Assembly: GCA_016278725.1 (NCBI GenBank)
Contig: JADQBG010000020.1
Span: 1-64,000, forward strand
Length of the DNA: 64,000 nt
DNA from: Actinomycetota bacterium
GTDB taxonomy: Bacteria; Actinomycetota; Thermoleophilia; RBG-16-64-13
Reading direction: 5' to 3'
The notes under the pieces were generated by a model that ran no database searches, was not told where the DNA came from, and saw nothing but the letters and a program-made list of their open reading frames with translations. A program made the position numbers and the translations under genes. Shown here piece by piece: positions 1 to 9,028 of this stretch (within the stretch, counting starts at the first letter, position 1; each line of letters starts with the position of its first letter).

Positions 1-68
1 CGGCGGCCACCCGGGCGCCGGCGGTGGCCACGGGGCCGGCCACAGCGGCGGCCGCGGGGAATCAGTAG
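1..68 (+). CDS. 3' end of an unidentified gene before the V-type ATPase genes
   Basis: A reading frame open from the window edge ends with TAG at 66-68. It encodes an Ala/Thr/Pro-rich tail that looks like a low-complexity C-terminus. The next start codon (78) follows within 10 bases and its Shine-Dalgarno site overlaps this stop, so the gene is probably an earlier member of the same ATPase operon, such as subunit C, E or K. Too little remains to name it. Confidence 0.3.
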   Translation, partial: AATRAPAVATGPATAAAAGNQ

Positions 69-77
69 GAGGTGACG

Positions 78-440
78 ATGGCGGGCGACGAACATACCCA
101 GATCGGTCTGGCTCCCCCCTCCGGACTGCGCCTGCTCTGCCGGCCCCAGACCGCGCCCGGCTTCGCCCTGGCCGGTCTGCGCGTCGAAGAGGTCCTGCCG
201 CAGGATGTCGATCGGCGGCTCGCGGATCTTCTCAGCGGAGGGGAGGCCGGGGTGATCCTCATCGACGAGGAACTCCTGGCCCGGGCTTCGCCCGAGCGCC
301 ACGCCGCCATCGCCCGGCAGCCCTTTCCCTTGGTGATTCCCTTCCCCGGACCGCGATGGGAGGCGGCCCCCAGCGCCGCCGAGGCCTACATCACCGAGAT
401 TCTGCGGCAGGCGGTCGGCTACCAGATGCGGCTACGCTAG
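78..440 (+). CDS. V/A-type ATPase subunit F
   Basis: This is the small central-stalk subunit of a V/A-type rotary ATPase, about 120 residues, the usual size. The C-terminus, with its Ala-Tyr-Ile-Thr-Glu-Ile helix ending in GYQMRLR, matches the family pattern of an IxxLVRRAIGYxIRL tail. The central GVILIDEELL strand is the Rossmann-like core. I chose ATG 78 because AGGAGG at 67-72 lies 5 bases upstream; a GTG at 72 overlaps that site and is less likely. Position directly before subunit A is the standard order in bacterial V-type operons. Confidence 0.85.
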   Translation: MAGDEHTQIGLAPPSGLRLLCRPQTAPGFALAGLRVEEVLPQDVDRRLADLLSGGEAGVILIDEELLARASPERHAAIARQPFPLVIPFPGPRWEAAPSAAEAYITEILRQAVGYQMRLR

Positions 441-449
441 GAGGAGGCC

Positions 450-2225
450 TTGACGCCCACACAAACCGACCGCGCGCACCTGGTCCGGATCACCGGATCG
501 CTCGCCGAGATCGAACCGGCTTCGGCGGCCTTCCTCTACGAACTGGTCCGCGTGGGGGAGCGGGGTCTTCTAGGGGAAGTGGTGCGCATCGAGGGCGAAC
601 GCGCCACCGCCCAGATCTACGAGGACACCACCGGCCTGCGGCTGGGCGAGCCCGCCGAGCTTACCGGTGAATCCCTGGTGGCCGAACTCGGACCGGGATT
701 GCTGGGGGCGGTGCTGGACGGGGTCGGGCGGCCGCTGCCGCGGGTGGCGGAAGTCTCCGGCGACCTGCTCCAGCCGGGAGTGCACCTGCCCTCCCTCGAT
801 CCCGATCGCGCCTGGAAGTTCGAAGCGCGCCTGCAACCGGGGACGGAGGTGTCGGGCGGGGACGTGCTCGGAGTGGTCGCCGAAACTCCGGGCATCGAGC
901 ACCGGGTGCTGGTTCCACCGGAGCTCGCCGGGCGACTGGCCGCGCTCGAATCGGGCAGCTTCAAAGTGGGCGAGCCCATCGGCCGGTTGGCGGACGACAC
1001 CCCCCTCTACCTGGCTCACCGCTGGCCGGTACGACGCCCGCGACCCTACGCCCGCCGCCTCCCCACCGACCTGCCCTTCGTCACCGGACAGCGCATCATG
1101 GATCTGCTCTTCCCCGTGGCCGAAGGCGGCAGCGTGGCGGTGCCCGGCGGCTTCGGCACCGGCAAGACCGTGATCGAGCAGTCCCTGGCCAAGTACGCCT
1201 CGGCCGACGTGATCGTCTACATCGGCTGCGGCGAACGGGGCAACGAGATGGCCGAGGTGCTGGACGAGTTCCCCCGGCTGGACGATCCCCGCACCGGCGG
1301 TTCGTTGATGGACCGGAGCATTCTGGTGGTGAACACCTCCAACATGCCGGTGGCGGCGCGGGAATCCTCGGTCTATCTGGGGATCACCATCGCCGAGTAC
1401 TACCGGGACATGGGCTACCGGGTGGCCGTGATGGCGGACAGCCTTTCCCGCTGGGCCGAAGCCCTGCGCGAATTGGGCTCGCGGCTGCAGGAGATGCCCG
1501 GCGAGGAGGGCTACCCCACCTACCTGGGCAACCGCATGGCCAAGTACTTCGAGCGGGCGGGACGGGTGACCGCCGCGGGCACCCCCGAGCGAAGCGGCGC
1601 CCTGACCTTCATCGCCGCCATCTCCCCGCCGGGCGGAGACTTTTCGGAGCCGGTCACCCAAGCCGCCCTGCGCGTGACCGGCGGTCTTTGGGCGCTCGAT
1701 CCGGCCCTGGCCCACAGCCGGCAGTTCCCGGCGGTCGATTGGCAGACCAGCTACAGCCTCTACGCCGATGCCTGCGCTCCCTGGTTCGAACGGGAGGTGG
1801 CGGAAGATTGGGAGGCGGTGCGCAATCGCCTGTTCGCGCTGCTCGACCGGGAGAGAGATCTGCGGGAGATCGCCGGGCTCATCGGGGCGGAGTCCATGCA
1901 GGACGAGGACCGGCTGTTGCTGGAAGCCGCCGCGCTCATCCGGGAGCTCGTCCTGGGGCAGAACGCCTTCGACGAGCGGGACGCCCTCTCGCCGCTCGCC
2001 AAGAGCTACGCCCTGGCCGCCCTGGCCGAGGAATTCCACGAGCAGGCCGGAGCCGCCGTGCGCTCCGGGCGGGCGCTGGAAGACCTCGATCTGGGTGCGG
2101 TGCGCCAGGCGCTGAACGCGGTACGCTACGCCTCACCCGAAGGCCTGGACGAGCGGGTGGCCGAAGCCCGCAAGGCGATCGCCCATTCCATCGGTAAGAA
2201 CTCCGTCGGCGAGGGGGGTGCCTGA
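450..2225 (+). CDS. atpA: V/A-type ATP synthase catalytic subunit A
   Basis: This is the catalytic subunit of the V/A-type ATPase, 591 residues, as expected. Residues 233-240 form the P-loop GGFGTGKT (commonly GPFGSGKT in the family). It is followed by the hallmark IGCGERGNEMAEVL stretch and by the VAVMADSLSRWAEALRE Walker B region. The long bulge domain inserted before the P-loop, absent from F-type beta subunits, is present at about 110-190. Translation begins at TTG 450 behind GAGGAGG at 441-447. The stop overlaps the start of subunit B by one base, so the two are translationally coupled. The complex either hydrolyses ATP to pump ions or makes ATP; ion specificity cannot be judged because the membrane subunits lie outside the window. 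Confidence 0.97.
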   Translation: MTPTQTDRAHLVRITGSLAEIEPASAAFLYELVRVGERGLLGEVVRIEGERATAQIYEDTTGLRLGEPAELTGESLVAELGPGLLGAVLDGVGRPLPRVAEVSGDLLQPGVHLPSLDPDRAWKFEARLQPGTEVSGGDVLGVVAETPGIEHRVLVPPELAGRLAALESGSFKVGEPIGRLADDTPLYLAHRWPVRRPRPYARRLPTDLPFVTGQRIMDLLFPVAEGGSVAVPGGFGTGKTVIEQSLAKYASADVIVYIGCGERGNEMAEVLDEFPRLDDPRTGGSLMDRSILVVNTSNMPVAARESSVYLGITIAEYYRDMGYRVAVMADSLSRWAEALRELGSRLQEMPGEEGYPTYLGNRMAKYFERAGRVTAAGTPERSGALTFIAAISPPGGDFSEPVTQAALRVTGGLWALDPALAHSRQFPAVDWQTSYSLYADACAPWFEREVAEDWEAVRNRLFALLDRERDLREIAGLIGAESMQDEDRLLLEAAALIRELVLGQNAFDERDALSPLAKSYALAALAEEFHEQAGAAVRSGRALEDLDLGAVRQALNAVRYASPEGLDERVAEARKAIAHSIGKNSVGEGGA

Positions 2226-3631
2226 TGGCCGGCAACGCAGCCCTCCCCCGCACTTACTTCGGCGCCCACTCCGCCGCCGGCCCGCTCCTCTACCTGCCCC
2301 GGGTGGCGCGGGCGGCCCTGGGCGAGACGGTGAACATCCGCGCGGACGGCCGCAGCTGGCGGGGGCAGGTGATCGACGCCGGCGAGGAGATCGTGGTCAT
2401 CCAGGTGCTGGAGGAAACCCTGGGTCTCTCTCCCAGCCGGGCCGAGGTAACCCTGACCGGCGAAACCGGGACCGCCACCGTGGGCCGCGAGCTCCTGGGG
2501 CGCACCTTGAGCGGAGTGGGAGTTCCTCTGGACGGCCTGCCCGCACCCTTGGGCGAAGCGGAGCTGGCCGTGTTCGGCCTGCCCCTCAATCCCACCCGCC
2601 GCCGCCGGCCGTCCGACTTCATCGAGACGGGAATCTCCACCATCGACGGCATGAACACCTTGGTGCGCGGTCAGAAGCTCCCCATCTTCTCGGGTCCGGG
2701 ACTGCCGGGGCTCGAGGTGGCGGCCGAGATCGTGGAGCACGCGCGGGCGCCCCACGGCGAGGAGTTCGCCGTCATCTTCGTGGCCATCGGCATCACCGCG
2801 CGGGAGGCTTCGCTCTTCCTGGACCGCTTCGCGCGCAGCGGGGCTTCCCGGCGGAGCGTCCTCTACCTGAACCGGGCCGACGATCCCACCATCGAACGGC
2901 TGCTCGCCCCGCGGGTGGCGCTTGCCCAGGCGGAGTTCCTCGCCTTCCAGGAAGGTGTGCACGTGCTGGTGGTGATGGCCGACATGGTCCACTACTGCGA
3001 GGCCCTGCGCGAGTTGGCCACCGCGCGGGAGGAGATTCCCGGCAGGCGCGGATACCCCGGCTACATGTACACCGACCTCGCCGGCATCTACGAAAGGGCG
3101 GGCATCGCCAGCGGTTCCGGCGGCTCGGTCACCCAGATCCCCATCCTGACCATGCCGGACGACGACATCACCCACCCCATCCCCGACCTCACCGGCTACA
3201 TCACCGAAGGTCAGGTGGTGCTCAGCCGGGAGCTTCACCGGCACGGGATCTTCCCGCCGATCGACGTACTGCCCTCGCTCTCCCGGCTGATGAACGCGGG
3301 CATCGGCCAAGGCCGCACGGTGCCGGAGCATCGGGCGTGGGCCAACCAGCTCTACGCCAGCTACACCGCGGGTCGAGAAGCCCGGCTGATGTCGTCCATC
3401 GTGGGCGAAGCCGGACTGGGCGAAGCCGATCGGCGCGCTCTGGAATTCGTGGAGGCTTTCGAGCGGCGCTTCGTGCACCAGCCCGAAGGCCGGCGCTCCC
3501 TGGCAGAAACCATCGACATCGGTTGGCAGCTCTTGGAAACTCTGCCGCGCGAGGAACTCCTGCGCTTGGACGACGAAGCCTGGGCCGCGCGCGACGCGCG
3601 CCGGCCGCATTCCGGTGGACAAACGCCATGA
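2225..3631 (+). CDS. atpB: V/A-type ATP synthase regulatory subunit B
   Basis: This is the non-catalytic B subunit that alternates with A in the V1/A1 head, 468 residues. Instead of a P-loop it has the degenerate segment SGPGLPGLEVAAEI, the family signature. The motif region SRLMNAGIGQGRTVPEHRAWANQLYA near the C-terminus and the GYMYTDLAGIYERAG segment are also typical. The start ATG shares its A with the stop of subunit A, and the gene's own stop overlaps the start of subunit D (ATGA), so the three are coupled in one transcript. Confidence 0.97.
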   Translation: MAGNAALPRTYFGAHSAAGPLLYLPRVARAALGETVNIRADGRSWRGQVIDAGEEIVVIQVLEETLGLSPSRAEVTLTGETGTATVGRELLGRTLSGVGVPLDGLPAPLGEAELAVFGLPLNPTRRRRPSDFIETGISTIDGMNTLVRGQKLPIFSGPGLPGLEVAAEIVEHARAPHGEEFAVIFVAIGITAREASLFLDRFARSGASRRSVLYLNRADDPTIERLLAPRVALAQAEFLAFQEGVHVLVVMADMVHYCEALRELATAREEIPGRRGYPGYMYTDLAGIYERAGIASGSGGSVTQIPILTMPDDDITHPIPDLTGYITEGQVVLSRELHRHGIFPPIDVLPSLSRLMNAGIGQGRTVPEHRAWANQLYASYTAGREARLMSSIVGEAGLGEADRRALEFVEAFERRFVHQPEGRRSLAETIDIGWQLLETLPREELLRLDDEAWAARDARRPHSGGQTP

Positions 3632-4296
3632 CGATTGGCGCCGGCAATCCCGAAGCCGCGGCCACCCGGATGGAGCTGCTCAAAACCCGGCGGCGGATCG
3701 AGCAGGTCAGGCGGGCGGCCGATCTGCTCGAACGCAAACGCGAGGCGCTGATCGGGGAGCTCCTGGGGCTCGCCCGGCCCGCGCTCGACGCCCGCTCCGC
3801 CATCGACGAGCGGGCCGCGGTGGCCTACCGCCTGCTGCTCGCCGCGCTGGGGGCCAACGGCGCGGCGGAACTGCGGACGCTCTCCTGGCCCACCCGCTAT
3901 CTGGAGCTCGAGCTGCGGGGCGGCTCGGTCTGGGGCGTGCCGGTGGCCGAGATCGTCGACCGGGATCCGGCGGTGAGAGAGCCGGCCCCCCGCGGCATTC
4001 CCGCCCACGCGGGCCTGCCCACCGCCTTGGCCGCCGAGAACTTCGAGGTGCTGATCGATCTGCTGCTGGACGCCGCTCCGCGGGAGATGGTGATCCGCCG
4101 ACTGGGGCTCGCGCTCGCGCGCACCACGCGGCAGGTGAACACTCTGCGCCTGCGCGTGTCACCCCAACTGGCCCGGCGCGAGGCCGGGATCAGGGCCGCC
4201 CTCGAAGAGCGGGAGCGGGAGGAGAGGCTGCGGCTGAAACACCTGCTCTCCCACCGCAGCCGCAAACGCCCCGGCTTCCGGCAGGGGGCTAGGTAG
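3628..4296 (+). CDS. atpD: V/A-type ATP synthase central-shaft subunit D
   Basis: This is the coiled-coil rotor shaft subunit that turns inside the A3B3 head, 222 residues. The N-terminus (ATRMELLKTRRRIEQVRRAADLLERKREAL) is the classic subunit D start, and the C-terminus (RTTRQVNTLRLRVSPQL followed by a charged helix) is the returning coil. ATG 3628 overlaps the TGA of subunit B. The reading frame is open further upstream, but that part is only antisense-like overlap with subunit B. The last codons and stop are duplicated in tandem just downstream. Confidence 0.95.
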   Translation: MTIGAGNPEAAATRMELLKTRRRIEQVRRAADLLERKREALIGELLGLARPALDARSAIDERAAVAYRLLLAALGANGAAELRTLSWPTRYLELELRGGSVWGVPVAEIVDRDPAVREPAPRGIPAHAGLPTALAAENFEVLIDLLLDAAPREMVIRRLGLALARTTRQVNTLRLRVSPQLARREAGIRAALEEREREERLRLKHLLSHRSRKRPGFRQGAR

Positions 4297-4347
4297 GCGC
4301 AAGCGGTGCGCCCGGCAGGGGGCCAGGTAGGCGCAAGCGGTGCGCCC
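4280..4347. repeat. 34-bp tandem duplication of the subunit D gene end
   Basis: Two adjacent 34-bp units (4280-4313 and 4314-4347) differ at one base, T versus C. The first unit holds the final codons and stop of subunit D and the second lies beyond the stop. After it come short GC-rich repeats with a possible hairpin GGCCGG (4361-4366) / CCGGCC (4372-4377), which might end transcription between this operon and the convergent gene at 4385. Confidence 0.85.
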
Positions 4348-4384
4348 GGCCGGTGCGTCCGGCCGGCGCGTCCGGCCGCGCGGC

Positions 4385-4963
4385 CTATCGGGGCAAACGC
4401 CCCTCGCCGGCGGCCTCGACCGTTTGAGCTATCCGCTTGGAACGCGTCTCCGCCCTTTTGGCGCTCACGATCCAGTGGAGGATCTGCTTCTTCTGCCCGT
4501 CAGGGAGATTGGCGAAGTAGTCTGCGGCCGCGGCGGCCGCACCGAGCGCCGCCGCCAGATCCTCGGGCACGACCAGGTGCTCCACGTCGTCCAGCAGCAT
4601 CCAGGACCCATCCGCCTTCGCCGCTTCGACCGCGGCAAGCCCGGCGGGCATCATCCGGCCCTCCGCGGTCAGCCGCGCCACCCGGGCCTTGTTCGACAGC
4701 GACCAGTTGCCGCCGACGCGGCGGGGAGTGAAGAGCTGCCGGAAGCGGTGCTCGTCCAGTCGCCGCACGGTGCTGTCGATCCAGCCGAAGCAGAGGGCCT
4801 CTTCGACGGCGGCCTCGTAGGTCAGGCTGGTGACGGGATTGCCCTTCTTGCCCACCGCCAGCCAGATGCCGTGGGAAGTGGCGTGGTTGGCCTCGAGCCA
4901 AACCCGCCACGAATCCCGGTCGGCGAAGCAGAGCAAGGGTAGTTCGGATAGCCGGTCGCTCAC
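4385..4963 (-). CDS. YdeI/OmpD-associated family protein
   Basis: The 192-residue product matches the YdeI-like family: an N-terminal CFADRDSWRVWLEANHA segment, the central TYEAAVEEALCFGWIDS motif, FTPRR, WSLSNKARV, and a GRMMPAGLAAVEAAKADGSW segment. The biochemical role of the family is not settled; some members are linked to resistance to cationic peptides. GTG 4963 was chosen because GAGGAG lies 4-5 bases upstream; longer readings add a non-conserved N-terminus. The gene stands alone, convergent with the V-type ATPase operon. Confidence 0.85.
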   Translation of the reverse strand: MSDRLSELPLLCFADRDSWRVWLEANHATSHGIWLAVGKKGNPVTSLTYEAAVEEALCFGWIDSTVRRLDEHRFRQLFTPRRVGGNWSLSNKARVARLTAEGRMMPAGLAAVEAAKADGSWMLLDDVEHLVVPEDLAAALGAAAAAADYFANLPDGQKKQILHWIVSAKRAETRSKRIAQTVEAAGEGRLPR

Positions 4964-5153
4964 CGCACTCCTCTGGTATTGGTGGACGGCACTGATGGTC
5001 TCTTTACCCGGCGCCGCCCGCGGGGAAAGCGGCCCTATCCCCTGGCCGGAGCCGCATGCCATTCGCCGCGACGGGCGGGCCCCAAACGGCCGCGGCCGCC
5101 CCCGCGCTTCTCTGCTAACCTAGGCACTTCTGTTACAAACCGAAGGAGCTCTT

Positions 5154-6374
5154 TTGGCCGAACTCCTCAAACTGCTGGTCGTCTTCACCGTGATCATTGG
5201 CCTCCTGCGCCTCAAGGTGAACCTGGGCCTCGCCATGCTGGCGGGCGCCGCGATCTTGGGGCTTTCCATGGGTATGGACGCGCTCGAAATCGGCCGTTCG
5301 GCGATCGGCGCAGCCATCGCCCCCACCTCGCTCACCATGGTGGCGGCACTGGCGCTGATCATGGTGCTGGAGAACGTGCTCCGCACGACCGGCACTTTGA
5401 ACGGACTGGTCGATTCGCTGCGCGCGCTTTTCGGCGACAACCGCGTGGTGATGGCGACCATGCCCGCGGTCATCGGCCTGCTGCCCTCCCCGGGCGGAGC
5501 CTACTTCTCCGCGCCTCTGGTGGAGGAGTCGGCCCACGGCTGCGTCATCGGCTGCGAGCGCAAGAGCTTCATCAACTACTGGTTCCGCCACCTATGGGAG
5601 TACGTCTCGCCGCTCTATCCCGGCTTCATCCTGACCGCGGCACTGGCGGGCGTCTCCATGGCCGACCTGTTCCTGGCGCAGGTGGCCTTCCCCATCACCA
5701 TCCTGGGCCTGGGCATCCTGGTGGGCTTCCGCGGAGTGGCGGCCTCTCCCGCCCTGGATGAGGTCAACCGCCGGGAGAATGCTCTGCTCCTCTTGAAGAG
5801 CGCGGCCCCCTTCGCCGCGCTGATGCTGCTGGTCGTGGCCGGCGGCGTCAACATCACGCTGGCCCTCGGCGTGGTGCTCGCGGTGCTCTTCCTGGCGCAC
5901 CGCTACGCTCCCCGGCGGCTGGCTCAAACCGTGCGGGAGGGTATCGCCGCCAAGACCCTTTTCCTGGTGGTGGGCGTGCTGATCTTCCAGGGCGTGGTGG
6001 AGGATTCGGGCGTGGTCCTGCGCATGCCCGAGACCCTGGACGAGCTCGGCGTGCCGGTCCTCGCCATCTTGTTCCTGCTGCCCTTCCTCGTGGGCTTCAT
6101 CACCGGGGTCGCCGTGGCCTTCGTGGGCATCGCCTTCCCCCTCATCCTGCCGCTGGTGGGTTATCCCGATCCCGACCTGGCCATGCTGGCCTTCGCCTTC
6201 GCCTCGGGCTTTGCCGGAGTGATGTTCTCGCCGGTCCACCTCTGCCTGGTGCTCACCAAGGAGTACTTCGGGTCCCCGCTGGCACCCATCTACCGCACCA
6301 TGGCGGTGCCGGAAATGCTGGTGGTCGGCGTGGGCCTGGTGCAGCTCTTCATCCTGCATCAGCTGGCCGCCTAG
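5154..6374 (+). CDS. DUF401 family integral membrane protein
   Basis: The 406-residue product is almost entirely hydrophobic helices, with the conserved segment LLPSPGGAYFSAPLVEESA at about 105-125 and NYWFRHLWEYVSPLYPG at about 142-158, both typical of the DUF401 (COG1906) family. These proteins resemble secondary transporters of the ion-transporter superfamily, but substrate and energy coupling are unknown. Translation begins at TTG 5154 with AAGGAG at 5143-5148. Neighbours give no functional hint. Confidence 0.8.
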   Translation: MAELLKLLVVFTVIIGLLRLKVNLGLAMLAGAAILGLSMGMDALEIGRSAIGAAIAPTSLTMVAALALIMVLENVLRTTGTLNGLVDSLRALFGDNRVVMATMPAVIGLLPSPGGAYFSAPLVEESAHGCVIGCERKSFINYWFRHLWEYVSPLYPGFILTAALAGVSMADLFLAQVAFPITILGLGILVGFRGVAASPALDEVNRRENALLLLKSAAPFAALMLLVVAGGVNITLALGVVLAVLFLAHRYAPRRLAQTVREGIAAKTLFLVVGVLIFQGVVEDSGVVLRMPETLDELGVPVLAILFLLPFLVGFITGVAVAFVGIAFPLILPLVGYPDPDLAMLAFAFASGFAGVMFSPVHLCLVLTKEYFGSPLAPIYRTMAVPEMLVVGVGLVQLFILHQLAA

Positions 6375-6466
6375 CCGCGCCTCGTTGCAGCGAGCCTAGC
6401 TCAGGGCCGAATCAGGGGCCGGGCGGAACGCGCGCTCGCTCGCCCGCGCACCAGAGACCGGGTGGC

Positions 6467-8983
6467 TCAGGCGAGGGACAGCGAGAGGATGGCCAGGTCG
6501 TCCCGCAGGCGGCCTCCGGTGAATTCGATCACCTCGCGAAAGATGAGCTCGGGCAGCTCGCCCGCCTTGGCGTCCGTGCTCCTGGTCAACTCCTGCAAGC
6601 GCTCCTCACCGAAGAAGCCGCCGTTCTGCCGGCTCTCGGTCACTCCATCGGTGTAGAGAAGGAGGACATCGCCCCGCTTCAGGCCGACGCGCTGGGAACG
6701 GTAGGAGGGCTCGTCCAGCACGCTCAGGGGCATGAAGCCGTGCTCCAGGATGCGGATGCCCTCACGGCCGCGAACGAGCGGCGGGGGATGGCCGGCCGTC
6801 GCATAGACGAGATCGCCAGAGGAAAGGTCCAGCTGGGCGTAGAAGGCCGAGATGAAGATGCCCTGTGGCAGTCGCCGGAGCAGTGCCCGGTTGGCCAACC
6901 GGAGCACCTCATCGGGGGCCATCTGCAGGTGGGCGTACGCGCGGATGGTGTCTCGCGCCAGGGAAGCGGCTCGGGCGGCTTCCACTCCGTGCCCGCTCAC
7001 GTCTCCGATCAGGACGGCGACCCGGTCGGCCTCGGTCTGCACCAGATCGTAGAAGTCGCCGCCCACCGAGGCTTCCTCGGTCGCCGAGCGGTACAGGTGG
7101 CCGATGCTCAGCCCCTCGATCTCAACCGGCACCAAGAGCAGCGCCTCCTGCAGTTCTTCCGAGATCCGGCGGTGACTCTCGTAGAGCCGGGCGTTCTCGA
7201 TGGCAACGCCCAACTGGTCCGCCACCACCTCGAGCAGTGAGATCTCGTCGTCGCTGAACCGTGCCCCCTCGGGCGGGGAGAGCACCAAACCTCCAATCGT
7301 TCTGCCTGTGACCTTTAGGGGCACTACCACCCAGTGGTCGCCCTCGGCGCCGGGCAAGACGGTCGAGATATCGCGGACCGCGGACCGAGGCAGATCCCGG
7401 CCACGGCTGGTGCCACTGTCGAGCAGCGCCCGACCCAGATGAGATCGCTCATCGAAAGCCACTTCGTCCAGCAAGGGCAGCACGCCCGGCGGATAGCCGA
7501 AGAGGGCCAGGTGGCGAAGCACCCCCGCCCCCTCGTCCAGGTGATAAAGACTCCCCAGCGAGGCGTCCAGTCTGTCCCCAACCACCTCGAGAACGGCGCG
7601 TGAGACCTCGGGCAGCTCTATCGAACTGGCCGCCGCTGAGGCCACCTCCTTGAGCAGGCCGGTGGACTTCAGTTCCCACTTCAGGCTCTGCCGCGAGAGC
7701 ACCCGCTCGGTCACGTCCCGGACGCTCAGAACGGTGAACAGCGGGTCTCCGTCAGGGCCGGGAATGAGTGCGCCCCCGTAACTGACAAAGCGACTCGCCC
7801 CAGAGGCGCGGTTACTGAGCTCGACTTCGCAATCCCGGAAGGTCTCCCCTCGGGTGACGCGCATGAGCGGCCACTCCTCCAGCGGAACCAGTTCCCCCTC
7901 GAGCGTGTACACCTGAAACTCAGACCAGTCTGCAGGCCCCCGTCGGATCTGCTCTATGCTCTTCAGACCATGGATCCGCAGAGCCTCCTGATTCATGTGC
8001 AGCACGTTGGCATGCGGATCAGCGATTACCACGCCCTCGGTCAAAGCCTCGAGGACGCTGCTCAGCCGGTCTCGCTCCTCTTCGGCGTGGGTGCGCTCCG
8101 TGACGAGTTCAGTGATGTCCTGAGCGATGATCAGCAGCTCGTAAGGGCTCTGACTTCCCGGTGACCGCAACGGCATGACCTGGAACCGCGAAAAACGCAC
8201 TTCGCCGGTGGTGGTCTCGAACCGGCGCTCGCCGGAGTAACCCTGCCCGCTCTCGACCACCGCTCTTAACCGGTCGAGCCGAATTCCCGGCACGAGTTGC
8301 TCGATCGGGAGGCCGATCACCGAGCCCGAACGATAAGGCTCCTCCCGGGTCTGGTGAAAGCGCGGGTTGGCCCACCGCAGGCAAAGCTCCGAGTCCAAGG
8401 CGAAAATGCTGAGCGGGGCGGCGTCGAGAATGGCGGAGAGAAGCACGTTCTCCTGACGCACCTCGAGTTGATTGGGGGGCACGGGGAAGTCGATCTTGTC
8501 GTCGGCAGCCAGGTAGAAGGTGAGGGTTACCAGCGTGCCGCCTTCTCCCGTCGAGTAAAGGGCCAGGTGGTCGGCCAGAGCCGCCATCAGCGGCAGGCCC
8601 ATCCCCCGGTGCTCGTGCCGTTCGGTCTGGGCCAGCGGGTGGGTCTGAAACTCGGTATCCGAGAAGATATTGACCTCGAGCCGGTCGGGATGCAGGCGGA
8701 TGGTCAGCTCGAGATCGCGGCCGGGGCGCCCGTGCTCGATTGCGTTGGCGCAGGCCTCACAGACCGCCACCTGCAGGTCAAAGACCCGCGGTTCGGGAAG
8801 GCCGACGCGATCGGCTGCCTCCCGCAGCACCCGGCGGACCTCTCCCAAACTCTCGAGCTGCGGTGAGAAGGAGATGAACAATCGGTCCCCGGAGGCCTTC
8901 AAATCGCTGCCCGTCAGGGCCTGAGCGAAATCTCCCGTGGAATATTCGACCGGGTGTCGGTCTTCGAAGCCAAACAAGCTCAA
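6467..8983 (-). CDS. SpoIIE/RsbU-type phosphatase with RsbW-like ATPase, PAS and GAF domains
   Basis: This 838-residue cytosolic signalling protein joins several domains. Residues about 35-150 are an RsbW-type HATPase: N-box VAVCEACANAIEHG at 73-85 and G-box HRGMGLPLMAALADHL. Two PAS segments follow (about 175-290 and 305-430), then a GAF domain (about 440-600), then a PP2C/SpoIIE phosphatase (about 620-838) with GGDFYDL, IGDVSGHGVEAA, TAGHPPPL and LLYTDGVTE. Such proteins dephosphorylate anti-sigma-factor antagonists in partner switching. Having both kinase-like and phosphatase modules suggests it sets both directions of the switch, though the antagonist is not in the window. The start is TTG 8983 with GGGAG upstream. 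Confidence 0.9.
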   Translation of the reverse strand: MSLFGFEDRHPVEYSTGDFAQALTGSDLKASGDRLFISFSPQLESLGEVRRVLREAADRVGLPEPRVFDLQVAVCEACANAIEHGRPGRDLELTIRLHPDRLEVNIFSDTEFQTHPLAQTERHEHRGMGLPLMAALADHLALYSTGEGGTLVTLTFYLAADDKIDFPVPPNQLEVRQENVLLSAILDAAPLSIFALDSELCLRWANPRFHQTREEPYRSGSVIGLPIEQLVPGIRLDRLRAVVESGQGYSGERRFETTTGEVRFSRFQVMPLRSPGSQSPYELLIIAQDITELVTERTHAEEERDRLSSVLEALTEGVVIADPHANVLHMNQEALRIHGLKSIEQIRRGPADWSEFQVYTLEGELVPLEEWPLMRVTRGETFRDCEVELSNRASGASRFVSYGGALIPGPDGDPLFTVLSVRDVTERVLSRQSLKWELKSTGLLKEVASAAASSIELPEVSRAVLEVVGDRLDASLGSLYHLDEGAGVLRHLALFGYPPGVLPLLDEVAFDERSHLGRALLDSGTSRGRDLPRSAVRDISTVLPGAEGDHWVVVPLKVTGRTIGGLVLSPPEGARFSDDEISLLEVVADQLGVAIENARLYESHRRISEELQEALLLVPVEIEGLSIGHLYRSATEEASVGGDFYDLVQTEADRVAVLIGDVSGHGVEAARAASLARDTIRAYAHLQMAPDEVLRLANRALLRRLPQGIFISAFYAQLDLSSGDLVYATAGHPPPLVRGREGIRILEHGFMPLSVLDEPSYRSQRVGLKRGDVLLLYTDGVTESRQNGGFFGEERLQELTRSTDAKAGELPELIFREVIEFTGGRLRDDLAILSLSLA

Positions 8984-9017
8984 GGCAACGCTCCCAGCAG
9001 GTAATTACTCAGAGACA

Positions 9018-9023
9018 ATTATA
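9018..9023 (-). promoter_or_regulatory. candidate -10 box for the SpoIIE-type phosphatase gene
   Basis: The minus strand reads TATAAT, a perfect -10 hexamer, about 35 bases before the TTG start at 8983, in an AT-rich patch unusual for this genome. No convincing -35 box lies 16-18 bases upstream, where the end of the neighbouring SLH gene begins. Confidence 0.4.
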
Positions 9024-9028
9024 CGAGG

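Noticed and set aside
570-2039. Long antisense frame over V-type subunit A (and similar ones at 2126-3622, 15077-17101 and 52124-53833)
   Set aside because: These are low-complexity antisense shadows of strongly conserved genes.
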